The translations under genes were made by a program, and so were the position numbers. From contig CP136067.1 in NCBI GenBank assembly GCA_032622095.1, positions 201,558,181 to 201,622,180 of the forward strand: a stretch of DNA of 64,000 nt, given 5' to 3'. The DNA is from Siphonodentalium dalli. Its lineage: Eukaryota; Mollusca; Scaphopoda; Gadilida; Siphonodentaliidae. This document shows, in pieces, positions 11,910 through 23,644 of the stretch. The first letter of the stretch is position 1; every line of letters begins with the position of its first letter. Under the pieces are notes generated by a model. It did no database searches. It was not told the origin of the DNA and saw only the letters and a program-made list of their open reading frames with translations.

Positions 11910-12237
11910 TTGTGTGCGAACATGTACCACGTCAGTGCATGGTGGTGGGTGCGAACATGTACCACGTACCTGCATGGTGGTTGCGAAAATTTACCACGTC
12001 TCCGCATGGTGGTGGGTGCGAACATGTCTCACGTCCCTACATGGTGGGTAGTTGCGAACATGTACCACGCCCCTGCATGGTGGGTGGTTGCGAACATGTA
12101 CCACGCCCCTACAAGGTGGTTGCGACCATGTACCACGTCTCCGCATGGTGTGGGTGCGAACATGTACCACGTCCCTACATGGTGGATGGGTGCGAACATG
12201 TACCACGTCCCTGCATTGTGGGTGGTGCGAACACGTA
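11910..12237 (+). repeat. Minisatellite, ~34-39-bp unit, about 9 copies
   Basis: Units of GCGAACATGTACCACGTCCC followed by TGCATGGTGG(T)GG. Lengths vary by a few bases, so the phase shifts between units. Several overlapping open frames arise from the repeat and are not genes. Confidence 0.9.
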
Positions 12238-12239
12238 TA

Positions 12240-13130
12240 AGAAAAATATATCTGTTTTACTTGTTTTCGACTCACTCAACCTGGCGTGGCCGGACATTTC
12301 GTGTCAGAAACCATTTGGAGAATCTTCTACAAATTCTAACAGGCATGTCACATTATGAGGACACTCATACTCTCATCCCCTCGAGAACATATTTCCTAAA
12401 TGTTATCAAACATGTAATGTCTCAATCAACAGATAATGAAATCTTCATCCCGCTATCTACCTCCTATATAAGGCCAATCTACATCATAAAATTAACTGGT
12501 TTTATCACTCGCTTAAGGGGTATAACATACGTTTTGTTAACGACGATATTCCCCTAATGCATTCCTAATGCTAATAGACGTACGCTACGCATCTAGCGCA
12601 CCCCCGTGTCACATTTCTAGCATTTTACAACTATTTCTATACAATTCTATTGAGATTTTATTGAAAACGAACACGGTCGCTAATTATCGGCATCAGCCGC
12701 GTGCTGCGGTTCACAGGTGTCCATCGCACACAATAAAGAAAGCTTCGTGCAAAAAATAAATAATATCGGCTGAGCCGCTGTTCTGTGTGTGGGACGTTTA
12801 TGCTGAAATATACAACTTTCGCCCGCGTTGTGCGCTTTTTAAAACGTTTTTCGTCTGCGGTTAATGAATTTGATTCGATTGACCGCGACATGATTTAAGT
12901 TTCTGTGTCGACATGGCGTATGAGTGGTGGTCATAAACAAGACTTGTTTATTAAAGTCGGTCTTAGTTTTTGGTCAATTTATAAAGAATTACCATTCGCG
13001 TTATTGGCTCAGATGGACAACAGAGTTATTAGACACAATTGTTGTCCACGATGTCTACACTTGGCCTTTGTTTGGCTGACACAATAGTAACAACAATGCT
13101 CAAAATGTCCAAACAATGTCCGGACATAAT
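12240..13130. other. Intergenic DNA, no gene recognised
   Basis: No conserved coding motif, repeat array or transposon end recognised. Confidence 0.4.
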
Positions 13131-13134
13131 ATTG

Positions 13135-13345
13135 CAAAATAGCCTCGTGCAAATAGGTTCATATTGGACCTAAATATTCACAGTGGTTCATGCTGGACTT
13201 ATTTGGTTCTGAAATAAATCGAGGAATTCTACCCGTTATTCCGATTTATGGCGGGTGTCATAGTGGAAGCATACTACATGCGACATCTGACAAGTTGATT
13301 TAGGTTCATATAGAGCGACATCTGACAAGTCGATTTAGGTTCATA
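13135..13345 (+). repeat. Dispersed repeat family F copy
   Basis: CTCGTGCAAATAGGTTCATA, TTGGACCTAAATATTCACA and TTGGTTCTGAAATAA are shared with copies at 18955-19175, 20505-20700, 31000-31110, 49510-49580, 50140-50290 and 51350-51545. The tail includes two direct copies of CATCTGACAAGT plus GATTTAGGTTCATATAGAGC. No ORF or terminal repeat was identified. Confidence 0.7.
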
Positions 13346-13349
13346 TAGA

Positions 13350-13448
13350 GCGAACAGGGTCGAATGAGAACAGGGTCGAATGAGAACAGGGTCAAATGAG
13401 AACAGGGTCGAATGAGAACAGGGTCGAACGAGGACAGGGTCGAATGAG
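13350..13448. repeat. Minisatellite, 16-bp unit, 6 copies
   Basis: GAACAGGGTCGAATGA repeated six times with few changes, directly following the GTTCATATAGAGC tail of the family F copy. Confidence 0.9.
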
Positions 13449-13564
13449 GTAATGCAAGAATTAAGTTCGGACAAACTTCGGCCATTGGTTCAGATATGAA
13501 ATACAAACTATATAAGCATAGTGATTACTATATTAGCTTTAATGGCCTCTTTGTTTGTGCTTCG

Positions 13565-13690
13565 ATGTATGATTTGGTTCTGAAATAAGCCCAGAGTGGA
13601 CACCCGGCCAAGGTGAAAACATATTATAAAGAGCGTACATCTGGTAAGTCGATATAGGTTCATATAGAGCGTAACTATTTTTCAAATAAT
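13565..13690 (+). repeat. Dispersed repeat family F, partial
   Basis: TGGTTCTGAAATAAGCCCA, a GTGAAAACATATTATAAAGA block and GCGTACATCTGGTAAGTCGA match the 3' half of the other family F copies. Confidence 0.65.
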
Positions 13691-13869
13691 GCCGAAATGG
13701 GCTGATTTGTTGTGTACATACACTAAAGAGCGTCGTCTATTAGTTGTTTCGTGATGTGGGCGGAATTAAGAGCACAGATTCGGCTCATTGTCACAAAATA
13801 GAACGCTGTTAAAGATGTCCGATCCGACTTGACACGAATTAGTCAAACATTCCTGTGGTAACTTGCAGC

Positions 13870-14600
13870 TAAGGCAAAGAACATTTGTAATCACCATCAT
13901 CTACGTCGCTCTCTATTGTCGCTCCCTATTCACATTGATAACGCTCTCTATTGTCGCTCTCTATTCAGTTTGATAACGCTCTCTATTGTCTCTCTCTCTC
14001 TCTTGTCGCAAAGAACATTGAAAAAAATTGGTAATCACCGTCATCTACGTCGCTCTCTATTGTCGCTCCCTATTCACATTTGATAACGCTCTCTATTGTC
14101 GCTCCCTATTCACATTGATAACGCTCTCTATTGTCGCTCCCTATTCACATTGATAACGCTCTCTATTGTCTGTCTCTCTCTCTCTATTGTCGCTCTTTAT
14201 TCACATTGATAACGCTCTCTATTGTCTCTCTCTCTATTGTCGCAAAGAACATTGAAACAAATTGGTAATCACCGTCATCTACGTCGCTCTCTATAGTCGC
14301 TCCCTATTCACATTGATAACGCTCTCTATTGTCGCTCTCTATTCGGTTTGATAACGTTCTCTATTGTCTGTCTCTCTCTCTATTGTCGCTCTTTATTCAC
14401 ATTGATAACGCTCTGTATTGCCGCTCTCTATTCACATTGATAACGCTCTCTATTGTCGCTCTCTATCCACATTGATAACGCTCTGTATTGACGCTCTCTA
14501 TTCACATTGATAACGCTCTCTATTGTCGCTCTCTATCCACAATGATAACGCTCTCTATCGTCGCTCTCTATTGTCGCTCTCTAGCCACATTGATAACGAA
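13870..14600 (+). repeat. Minisatellite, ~35-bp unit, about 18 copies with higher-order structure
   Basis: Basic unit GATAACGCTCTCTATTGTCG followed by CTCTCTATTCACATT. Three copies of a CAAAGAACATT...GTAATCACCGTCATCTACGT block (near 13876, 14010 and 14242) divide the array into larger units. (CT)n expansions occur within some units. Confidence 0.85.
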
Positions 14601-15130
14601 CCAAAGCCGGACGCTTTGGGTCGTATATAGACTATATCTGATTTTGTGACGTCACCAATTATTATCTAATATATGACACTGGTGTTTTGAATTTTGCGAG
14701 CATAGTAGATCGGTGGGCTTAAAGCATTAATGTCGTAATCGGAAATAAAAGTATATGTCTTTCAATTGCCGGCATTCCAACATGAGGGGAGTTACTATCG
14801 GAATTATGCACAGTGAAGTTCATTCGTAGCGGCGGTTTACATTTTATTGAGAACATAATTATGACATATTAAGGACTGTCAAATATTTGCATTGGAGTGG
14901 CCTAAAATATAAATCGTGCGTGCAATGGAAAAATCTCAATCACTCTGGCAGGGCGGGTACTGGAATCGAAATTGGAATTCGTGATGCATGCAAACGTTAT
15001 TATATCGCGTTTAATACAATGTACATACGTGAATCTGATCAACCTTAGATATCGACAAGGAACACACACTTATGAACAAAGCAGAAGATACATTCGGGTT
15101 ATTGGGAACAGTTCAAACGTCTAGATTCTT
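14601..15130. other. Intergenic DNA, no gene recognised
   Basis: Ordinary AT-rich sequence. One CRE-like GTGACGTCAC (14647-14656) is the only recognisable short site. Confidence 0.4.
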
Positions 15131-15139
15131 GAACATAAA

Positions 15140-15547
15140 CGTCGGGTTTTCGAATGTAGATCCTATGAAGTCGGCTGCATATATAATGAAACATACATCG
15201 GGTTATCGAATGTAGATCCTATGAAGTGGGCTGCATATATAATGAAACATACATCGGGTTCTCGAGGGTAGATCCCATGAAGTCGGCTGCATATATAATG
15301 AAACATACATCGGGTTCTCGAGGGTAGATCCTATGAAGTCGGCTGCATATATAATGAAACATCCGGTTCTCAGTCGAATGTTGATCCTATGAAGTCGGCT
15401 GCATATATAATGAAACATACAACGGATTATCGAATGTAGATCCTATGAAGTCGGCTGCATATATAATGAAACATACAACAGATTATCGAATGTAGATCCT
15501 ATGAAGTCGGCTGCATATATAATGAAACATACATCGGGTTCTCGATT
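15140..15547 (+). repeat. Minisatellite, ~57-bp unit, 7-8 copies
   Basis: Unit: CATCGGGTTATCGAATGTAG, ATCCTATGAAGTCGGCTGCA, TATATAATGAAACATA. Copies differ at the first block (GGGTTCTCGAGGG against GGATTATCGAATG), and one is truncated near 15360. Confidence 0.9.
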
Positions 15548-15970
15548 GTAGCGGCACAATATACTAAACTGATTCCTATACTGAAACAACGTTGATTTTC
15601 TAACGTAATATTATGTGTGTCGAATTTTGAAAATTGCCGAATATTCATACTGAAGCCGAAAACTTGACTTTAGCAGTGACTTATCTGATAAACTAATTTG
15701 CACCTTGAGGCGATAATTAAATGACATGTATAATTTAGGCAATGTGCATACATGTTATCCCTATATACTGTGGATAACAAGCATAGAACACACTTTGTTT
15801 GAATTGACCGAAATGAAGACATCGATTGATTTTTTACAATAATTTAGATATAAATCTTATTGAATAATACCGAACTAACCGAAGGCAAAAAAGTAACGTT
15901 AAACCTACATTACAAAAATAGGTAGGAAACTTCATGCCTTCAAAATAGGTTGAAATTGTTCTCATAGTTT
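15548..15970. other. Intergenic DNA, no gene recognised
   Basis: No gene, repeat or element end recognised. Confidence 0.4.
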
Positions 15971-15975
15971 TTAAT

Positions 15976-16142
15976 TCCCCGACGAGTAATTCCCCGATCA
16001 GTAATTCCCCGACCAGTAATTCCCCGACCAGTTATTCCCCGATCAGTAATTCCCCGACCAGTAATTCCCCCGACCAGTAATTCCCCCGACCAGTAATTCC
16101 TGTAATTCCCCGACCAGTAATTCCCCGACCAGTAATTCCTAC
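15976..16142 (+). repeat. Minisatellite, 15-bp unit, about 11 copies
   Basis: AATTCCCCGACCAGT repeated, with occasional extra C or a truncated unit. Minus-strand reading gives a Gly/Arg-rich low-complexity frame that is an artefact. Confidence 0.9.
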
Positions 16143-16149
16143 CGACGAT

Positions 16150-16900
16150 CACACTGTTGCACTGAAATTTCCATCCTTGAAAATTGCTAATGAAACTAAC
16201 GTGACTTGTGAGTTAGGTCCGTCTGGTTGTAGCAAACTCCATACAGCGTCCTCTACGTTATCACTGCGATATAGCACTGCCACAAGGATGGTACTTTGCG
16301 GACCGATACATCTATTTTTACATATCTTCGGAACTATATTTAGTCACCTATTATCTTATTTTGATCACAAACAGTTTGAAGTAATGGTAATTATATCGGT
16401 ATTGATAAGAACGATATGAACTGAGCCAGACATAGACAATGTTAATCCTAAAACATAAGAACTGAGAACACGTGAGAAATACTTACCAAATGTCCTTATG
16501 GCAGTGGTATCTTAGTGGAGCGATGGGAGATAACTCTGCCTGGAGTTTGTGGTTGTAGTTGTTATTTTCGTGATAATTGTCATTGACCCTCCAGATATAT
16601 CATGCTATGTTGTGAATTAGTGTCTAAATAAAATTAGGTATCGTACAATTGGCCCGGAACCCTTAATACTTCTTTAACACAAAAGTCATAAACGGATTTT
16701 ATGTATATAAGGGCTGCTTTCTAGTCCTCGAATGTGCAAATTATAGGTCTCACACGAGGATAATGTTTGTAACTTTAAACTGCTCACGTCACCCATGGTC
16801 GTGTTATATCACAGCTGCTTAGGTCGTAATTGAAGTAATTAGTGGCATTAAAATGCATTTTATTGATGATTAGGCATATTGGTCATATGCCCGAACATGC
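16150..16900. other. Intergenic DNA, no gene recognised
   Basis: No supported gene. A short open frame at 16177-16419 has no recognisable domain. Confidence 0.4.
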
Positions 16901-16904
16901 GGGA

Positions 16905-17345
16905 AATTAGCTATTGTAACGTGCGATGCTTAATCATATCTGTCTGCAGTAGACTCCAGTCCATGCGCGATCCGCTTCAATCGATCTATTAATAAAAGCA
17001 TTCCGCGTCTTTGAATAATCCGTGGCGTCATCAGATCGGCGACTGCGCACTGCGCGCGGCGGGAAATTCAATTAGGATACACAAACAGGCTTATTCGAAT
17101 AGAGTTTTCTCCCTTCGAATGGACACTTTTTGGGCTATAAACGATGTTATTGCCAGCAACGCGAGCTGATAATGGATGCCGGTGACTGGTGTAGCTTATT
17201 AAAACATGATGGCAGTAAATCTTAAGTTATTGCTGCAAATTATCAACAACATGCGCCAAAGATCGCTGCATAAAGCTAATGAATTAACACTATGCATTTG
17301 ATATGGAGATCAAGATGATTGAAGAAAGAAACAAAACATCAAACC
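16905..17345. promoter_or_regulatory. Candidate conserved non-coding (enhancer-like) block
   Basis: This stretch is free of repeats, more balanced in GC than its surroundings, and rich in homeodomain-type TTATTA / TAAT cores, an E2F-like GCGCGGCGGGAA (17054-17065) and a TGACGCCA-like site. It has no open frame. The composition resembles cis-regulatory DNA near developmental genes, but that is inference only. Confidence 0.25.
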
Positions 17346-17442
17346 TTCATTGAATATCAATGTTAGATTAGCTAGTAATAACGCCTCTATGGATAGGACA
17401 CAGCTGTATTGTCATATAACCACTCTCCAAGGCTCTCAAACA

Positions 17443-17748
17443 TCACGTCGTCAATGGAACGCGCCGGATTCTCAATGGAACGCGCCCCATTCTATTATCT
17501 ACAGTGAAATCTGCGAGCGAAGCCACGTTACACAATCTTTGTGCAGGCAATTTCTGACGTAATGCTCTTTTATTAGGGTTCCAAACATCTGTCTTGGAGC
17601 CAAGACCTGCAATCCTGTTCTTCTTGCAAGTGCAGAAAACGACGTGTCCTCTTGTTATAATGTCCGCCCCGATTGCAGGTTCCAGCTGTCGATAGGAGAC
17701 GAATTCGCCGTCCATAGATACATAATAGCTCTTGAGCTTTCCAATCAA
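17443..17748 (-). CDS. Hypothetical ORF, 101 codons
   Basis: Longest non-repetitive open frame in this part of the window. It starts with a plausible ATG on the minus strand and encodes a basic protein with a Cys pair (FCTCKKNR). Base composition is more balanced than the surrounding AT-rich DNA. No family was recognised. The plus strand here contains two direct copies of CTCAATGGAACGCGCC at 17450-17487, so part may be repeat-derived. It could be a chance frame or an exon fragment. Confidence 0.2.
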   Translation of the reverse strand: MIGKLKSYYVSMDGEFVSYRQLEPAIGADIITRGHVVFCTCKKNRIAGLGSKTDVWNPNKRALRQKLPAQRLCNVASLADFTVDNRMGRVPLRIRRVPLTT

Positions 17749-17759
17749 TTATCAATAGA

Positions 17760-18950
17760 CCTCACTGAGAGGACCAACCTGCTCCAAGACCGATCAGTTG
17801 GGAATTAAGCCACCCTGACACATGCCCTGCACGAGTCGAACTTTGCTGAGCGCATGTTGTTCCAGTTGTGTTGTAAAACAATATTCAAGCATGATTAGAA
17901 TGTCTTTGTGGTTTTATTATAGCGAAATATGTTGTAAATTTGTTTTCTAGTGAACGTTTCCTGGAGTTCGTGCAAACACATTGACGCATAACAGGTGATG
18001 AGGGTTGCCCCGTGTCTGCTTCGAACATGCCCCTTTAGTTCCGGGTGCGAATGGCTCTAAAAAGAACACCAAACTCTCGAGCGACTGCCATGTATTAACT
18101 GTGAATGTGAGCTGTCGCCGGTGTGGTTTGTTGATTAATTAGTTCCGCGTGCGTTCCATTCACGACTCCAGGCTTGGCATGCATTCGACCTGCCCACGGG
18201 CCACTCCAAGATCCCTTCGCAGACTACCCATGATATATACGCCCCTCATGTTCACAACTCCTGCCGTCAGACATTATGAAGCTAGTTTGGGATGCTGACT
18301 CCGTTTGGTGGTAGCTTTGTGGCTATATCGTTTTAGTAGTATGTGTTAGCATTGAATTTTACTGTGCACCGAAACATGTAAACGCTAAGTGTGTGCCAAA
18401 AAAGAAGAGAGCCTCCCTTGGCCCAGAGCGTTCTCTAAAAGCACAGAACTTTCAAATGTATTCTCATAAACATATGGTTTATGAATGAGATATATGTAGT
18501 GAGCCGCACTATATGATAACGCTTTGGCATAAAATAACCAACTCATTTCGACACATTAAAACGTAAATCCCGATCCTCACGTAGCTGTGGTCCGCGTAGT
18601 TTATGTGCATCATTGTGTGTCCTCTACCAACAACACAATGCAACAGGTGGCCGATACATTACCATATCATAATGCTATTATCTTCTGAATTTCACCGACT
18701 TGGGCGACATTTATTCTACGTCAAATATCACATAATAAGTAGGTTTCGATCTAACTTCAGACTTCAGGTGGTGTCAGCTACCAACGGGACGGTGAATCAT
18801 GTCCGGTCAGCCTGTTTTCCTGAAAATAAGCTCACATTTAACTTATTTCAAAAACACAAATAAACCTATATCGGCATTATTTAAATCTGAAATACTCTCT
18901 GTATATATATGAACCAAAATCGACTTTATGGAATAACGCTCTTTGTAATG
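17760..18950. other. Intergenic DNA, no gene recognised
   Basis: 17990-18260 is comparatively GC-rich and repeat-free. No exon or transposon motif could be supported. Confidence 0.4.
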
Positions 18951-18954
18951 TGTT

Positions 18955-19175
18955 TTCAATATGGGCGGCGCCATAATACGGAATAAGGGTACTGTGTTAT
19001 TTCAGAATCAAATAAGTATAATATGAACATATGTGAATATTTAGGTCCAATATGAACCTATTTGCACGAGAATGTGATGGATCAGCCTGTTCGGCACGTT
19101 ATTGATTATAATACATGTAGGAGTTATTTCAACATATCGTGAAAATAGGTTCACATTGGACCTAACTATTCACAT
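18955..19175 (-). repeat. Dispersed repeat family F copy, minus orientation
   Basis: Reverse complement of the family F order: AATGTGTTTTCA, GGCGCCATAATACGGAATAA, TTTCAGAATCAAATAAG, TATTTAGGTCCAATATGAAC. It is followed by a plus-oriented fragment at about 19140-19190. Confidence 0.7.
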
Positions 19176-19539
19176 ACGTTCATATAGGCCCGCAGAGAAT
19201 ACACAGTATAAGGAGAGTGAAACTTGTAAGTCGTGTCGATGAAAAAAGAAAAAAAGTAAATGCCAATATGGGCTTATTTCGTACGAAAATAGTCCCACAT
19301 TGGACTGTTTTATGTCCATATGTAGAGCATATATTGAGGTTAAATAAAGTCAAACTGAGCTTATTTCGCTCATTATACTTTAAGTATATTATATGCTTAT
19401 TTTCACGAGAAGAAGCTGTTTAGATTCATAATCTGCGTAGAATCGCCTCACATTGATGCCATAATAAACAGAAAATGGCCGTGTTTTAGTGCCAATATCG
19501 AATCAGAATGACTTAAAGCCACATGGCGGTTTGCGTTCC

Positions 19540-19930
19540 AAAACACACATTATATTATTCGCTTTTGAATAGTTCTGGTATCGAAATCGGTCGATAAATA
19601 TCTTAACTACCTATCTACGAGTAACCCAAAATGACGTATTGGAGTAATGAAAATACAACTGTGAATACGGTGTTTGGGTCCCAAACAAAAACAACAAATT
19701 TGCACGACATGGAACAGAAAAGAGCGTTCCGTTGTAGTGTATTCCTGATATGGTAGCAATAAAGAGCGTTTGTCTGACTTCTGGCGAAAAGTTGAAAGCG
19801 GCTGAAAAATGGCAGTGACTTAGGCAAGTGTTTATCAGAGCATATGCAGCCGATATATCAATAGTTCGTTTATTTATCGACCTATCGTACCCGTCGCTCA
19901 AATAATTTGAACATTGGATCACACATCCAA
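19540..19930 (+). repeat. Dispersed repeat family E copy
   Basis: TATTCGCTTTTGAAT, TCGAAATCGGTCGATAAATA, TGTGAATACGGTGTTTGGGT, CATGGAACAGAAAAGAGCGT, CTGACTTCTGGCGAAAAGTT and ATCGACCTATCGTACCCGTC recur in the same order at 52840-53170 and, inverted, at 58146-58510. The 134-codon minus-strand frame across it is not conserved in the other copies. Confidence 0.8.
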
Positions 19931-20045
19931 GCTTATTGGGATCCGAATCAGATTTGTTATCACGTGAGTCACGTCGCGGATTCTTATTGGAATATTTTAA
20001 ATGATAGACTAGCACCTCTCAAGGGAGCTGTTTTCAAGTTCAATG

Positions 20046-20485
20046 CCAGGAACCTACGTCACCAACCAAGTCTCTAACCCCAAGCGGTTTTGGTTTCATA
20101 TCTGTTTAGAACATATCTAAACGGTCATTTGATGGACTAAACTAGTGCATGAGATGTGGAAATTGACAATGCACATTCAAATATTCGTAATCGTTAAAAA
20201 CTCATAGTATAGGTTCGACGGTGTCCCGATTGTGAACATCAAACACTCCTCAACCATTTAATAGATTGATTGATTGGTTTTTAATGTCGCTTTCAGCAAC
20301 TAAGGACATACATTGCCAGTTTTAGTAAATCATCATATTTACGGTCTGAAGCGACGATTTAGAAATTACATTAGTGACGTAGGTTCCTGAACGTCTGAAG
20401 CGACGGTTTAGATATTACATTAGTGACGTAGGTTCCTGAACGTCTGAAGCGACGGTTTAGATATTTTATTAGTGACGTAGATCCC
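20046..20485. mobile_element. Inverted-repeat element with a triplicated right end
   Basis: Left end CCAGGAACCTACGTCAC (20047 onward) is mirrored by GTGACGTAGGTTCCTG. The right end is present in tandem: three 52-bp copies of GTCTGAAGCGACGGTTTAGA plus TATTACATTAGTGACGTAGG (20343-20485), the last ending in GTAGATCCC. No ORF. Superfamily unassigned. Confidence 0.55.
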
Positions 20486-20504
20486 TAGTCCTGAGTTTGC
20501 CAAC

Positions 20505-20700
20505 ATATCCTCGTGCAAACAGTTTCATATTAGACCTAAATATTCACATATGTTCATATTGCACTCAGTGGACTTATTCCCGTTATTTCGTTTTATGACG
20601 CGGTCCGCTGTAAAAACACATTATAAATAGCGTACATCCGGTAAGTCAATTTAGGTTCATATTGAGCGTAATTCGGATTAAAATAATGCAGATGTGGGTT
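20505..20700 (+). repeat. Dispersed repeat family F copy
   Basis: ATATCCTCGTGCAAACAG, TATTAGACCTAAATATTCAC, AAAACACATTATAAATAGCG and TACATCCGGTAAGTCAATTT are in family order. Confidence 0.75.
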
Positions 20701-20709
20701 TATTTGTGT

Positions 20710-22110
20710 TTTTAAATTGAGTTCAATCTGGTCTTGTTTTCAGGAGAACAAGCTGGAATTTGTAGCACACAATTGAGACAAATGTTCAAAGAATAACGCT
20801 CTTCATTTTTCCATGCTGAACGGTCATTAATATCCTATTACTTGAGTAAGTCTTTCTGTGGCAACTTATTTTATCACAGATTTAACAGAAGCTAACATGA
20901 TTTCAGGTTCCGTATCCTTCAATTTTGGGCATTGGAAAATAAACCACAGGCCCATCACAGGCATTTAAAAACGACGAAATCGAGTGACATCTCAGTACCA
21001 TAATCGTAAATGTACATAATTAGTTGTTCTAAGTCCCTATTCAATCGGTAGCGCGAATACGACATGTCCTTTCTGATACATATCCTCAGAGTGACAAAAT
21101 CAGAAATATACCATGATGATAAACCCATAAGATGAAAAGTAAACTCGATTTGACGTGAAAATGTCAGCAAAATGACACATCAAATGATATGGGATAGAAT
21201 GCGATCAATTCATATCGTCTATATTATTTAAACAAGATGACAATCAAGATGACATGCTGGGAATCTCGATAAATTCATACCCTCTATATTATCCCGATGT
21301 ATTGGGATGAAATTCGCGGCACGCGAGTGAAATTAAAAAGTCACAAAGACAAATCAGCCAAAGATCACTCAAGTGTATGCACCATTCAGTTTTATGAGCG
21401 ACACATTAAAAATTCATTCTCAAAGGTTTTTATAAATGTTTCTAAATGAGACATTGAAATGAGTGTGCCTATTTACCTGGCGTCGCCATCAAGAAGCCGG
21501 AACACTATAAAATGTCAAAACATTCAAAGTGACCAGTACTAACTAATGCGCCTTTAATTGGTGTCTCGTTCTCCAAAACAGCCGCGTGCATATCTGTTCG
21601 TCTATCGTTTTGTTCTCCGGAAAAACTGTGTCCGTACTTTTGATCTCGCCATGTGGGAACGGTCGTCTGCTCGCATACAGGCCTAATCAAGCAGACGACA
21701 CGATCCGCGTAAACTTTTTGTCCTGTCCGTGTTTTCATGTCAACCGCGAAATTGTCTATAAATGACCTGCTCATTTTCCGATAAATTGAGTAGATTCGGA
21801 CACAGAATCCAAATGACTCTTACGCCGATCATTTATAAATGTTATTGTCATGATAACTTTCCGCTCAAGTTGAAGCCATGAATTTTCAAATAACAGCCAA
21901 CGAAATATCTGTCCATGAATGTCATACGTCTGTCATAGTTTTCAATCCCTTTGTCCACCGGTCAATTCTATATAATTCTCTTTTAGAAATTATTAGTTTA
22001 TTACCTCCATTTAGGTATATAAAGTTATATACATATTACCTGTTGCTTGTATGCATATGCATGAATGTATGATTGTATAAACTGTATATAATTTATACTG
22101 CATGGCACGG
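20710..22110. other. Intergenic DNA, no gene recognised
   Basis: No supported exon. An inverted pair of the 10-mer GTCGTCTGCT / AGCAGACGAC lies at 21662-21671 and 21690-21699. A 29-29 bp imperfect repeat with TCTATATTATTTAAACA / CTCTATATTATCCCG occurs at 21215-21300. Confidence 0.4.
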
Positions 22111-22119
22111 TCCCGTTCA

Positions 22120-22577
22120 CCATTTCTTATACTAAATACCTCATTGACGGGAAGTTCCGTCAGGAAATGTTCAGATAATACGTGTTGAACTTATTATCTA
22201 AACATTTCCCACCAATGAAAATGAATTCTTCTGCACTTGTATTTTCATTTCATCCAGTTGTCGTCTGCTCATATATCCTGACATCCCTCCAAATGAATAA
22301 TAAACTATTCCAATGTATACTTTTATAACTGAGTATGAGAATCCATTTATAACTGAGTGGGAGAATCCATTTATAACTGAGTATGAGAATCCATTTATAA
22401 CTGAGTGGGAGAATCCATTTATAACTGAGTGGGAGAATCCATTTATAACTGAGTGGGAGAATCCATTTATAACTGAGTGGGAGAATCCATTTATAACTGA
22501 GTATGAGAATCCATTTATAACTGAGTGGGAGAATCCATTTATAACTGAGTGGGAGAATCCATTTAGTATCGAAATGG
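22120..22577. mobile_element. MITE family C, minisatellite-expanded copy
   Basis: Ends CCATTTCTTATACTAAATA and ATTTAGTATCGAAATGG are imperfect inverted repeats. The interior (CTCATTGACGGG, TGAACTTATTATCTAAAC, CACCAATGAAAATGAATTC, GTTGTCGTCTGCT, TATTCCAATGTATA) is colinear with the 211-bp copy at 44508-44718. This copy is about 247 bp longer because of an internal tandem array. Confidence 0.8.
22323..22564 (+). repeat. 24-bp minisatellite inside MITE family C, 10 copies
   Basis: Ten copies of TTATAACTGAGTGGGAGAAT plus CCAT, with a TAT/TGG variant at the middle codon. The related MITE at 44.5 kb has exactly one copy (TTATAATTGAATGGGAGAAT) at the same place. The 8-residue peptide repeat read from it is an artefact. 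Confidence 0.95.
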
Positions 22578-22579
22578 TT

Positions 22580-23515
22580 TACATTGATGTTATTGTATAT
22601 ATGTGATGTCTTTCTTTATTTTTTGCTGTCTTATCTTTTGTAAAACACTACATTATGTTTTTGTTTTCTCAATGAGTCAATGTCCATATATCATATCTTG
22701 GATCAGAGAATAAAGCATATATGACGTAATTGCAAAATAATACGAACTCATTTGACCTCGCGACTTCGTAAAATTTCGAGTCTTCTCTCCACAGATCAAA
22801 CGTGAGTTACTCCTAATTAAACGATAAATGTGGGTAATTTCATAAATGTTAGATTATAATACATCATTGTGATCATCAGATATCACTCTTTCCGATAACT
22901 ATAGAAATTTGTATGATGAAATCGACTAACATAAACGAAATACCCCCACTGGATATGAGTGTAAAGTCCATTACAAGAGTGAGGCAGTCGTACTTAAACA
23001 AAAATGCAGTGGGTGTGTTTGTTATTGGGAAATACGGCGCTGTGGTCGTTAGGAAACATGTGAACCGCGAAATATGACCCCAGCGACAACAGCGCCGTAT
23101 CACCAAGAACACACACACTCACTACAATCATTTCTTACATTTATATAGGTTTTTTGATAATATATTCCCATAAAAGTTTATAAGTTTATTCATATTTTTT
23201 GTTTTCATAACATCTGCCGAGAATTCGAGACTAGCCCACGCAGCACATTAGGTCAGCCCATCATAAGATGTCCAAGCATCTTATTACGTCAGCCCAATAT
23301 AAGATGTCCACGCAGTTAGGAATGACAACGTGATCAATATAAATAACTGGCTTCAGATGCAATTCAGCTGAACTTTGAATAGCACGCCCAATTATGAGCC
23401 GATAATACAACACACTAATTATCAGTTCGTTACGGACTCAAAATGATGCGACTCTACGCCGATTATGAACATAAAACATTATAAGCCGATAACGAGCTGA
23501 TTTTCATGACACACC
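22580..23515. other. Intergenic DNA, no gene recognised
   Basis: AT-rich. An open frame at 22876-23118 (minus) is unsupported. A short imperfect direct repeat built on CCCACGCAGCACATTAGGTC / TCCACGCAG lies at about 23235-23315. Confidence 0.4.
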
Positions 23516-23519
23516 ACTA

Positions 23520-23605
23520 CAAAGGCAAACCAGCATAACAAACAACGTCCTGGTAAATCAACACGAACCACCAACACCACGGTTATTCACCAACACCATG
23601 GTCAA

Positions 23606-23644
<39 letters not shown>

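Noticed and set aside
19611-20015. 134-codon minus frame
   Set aside because: Lies mostly within dispersed repeat family E; the frame is not conserved in the other copies.
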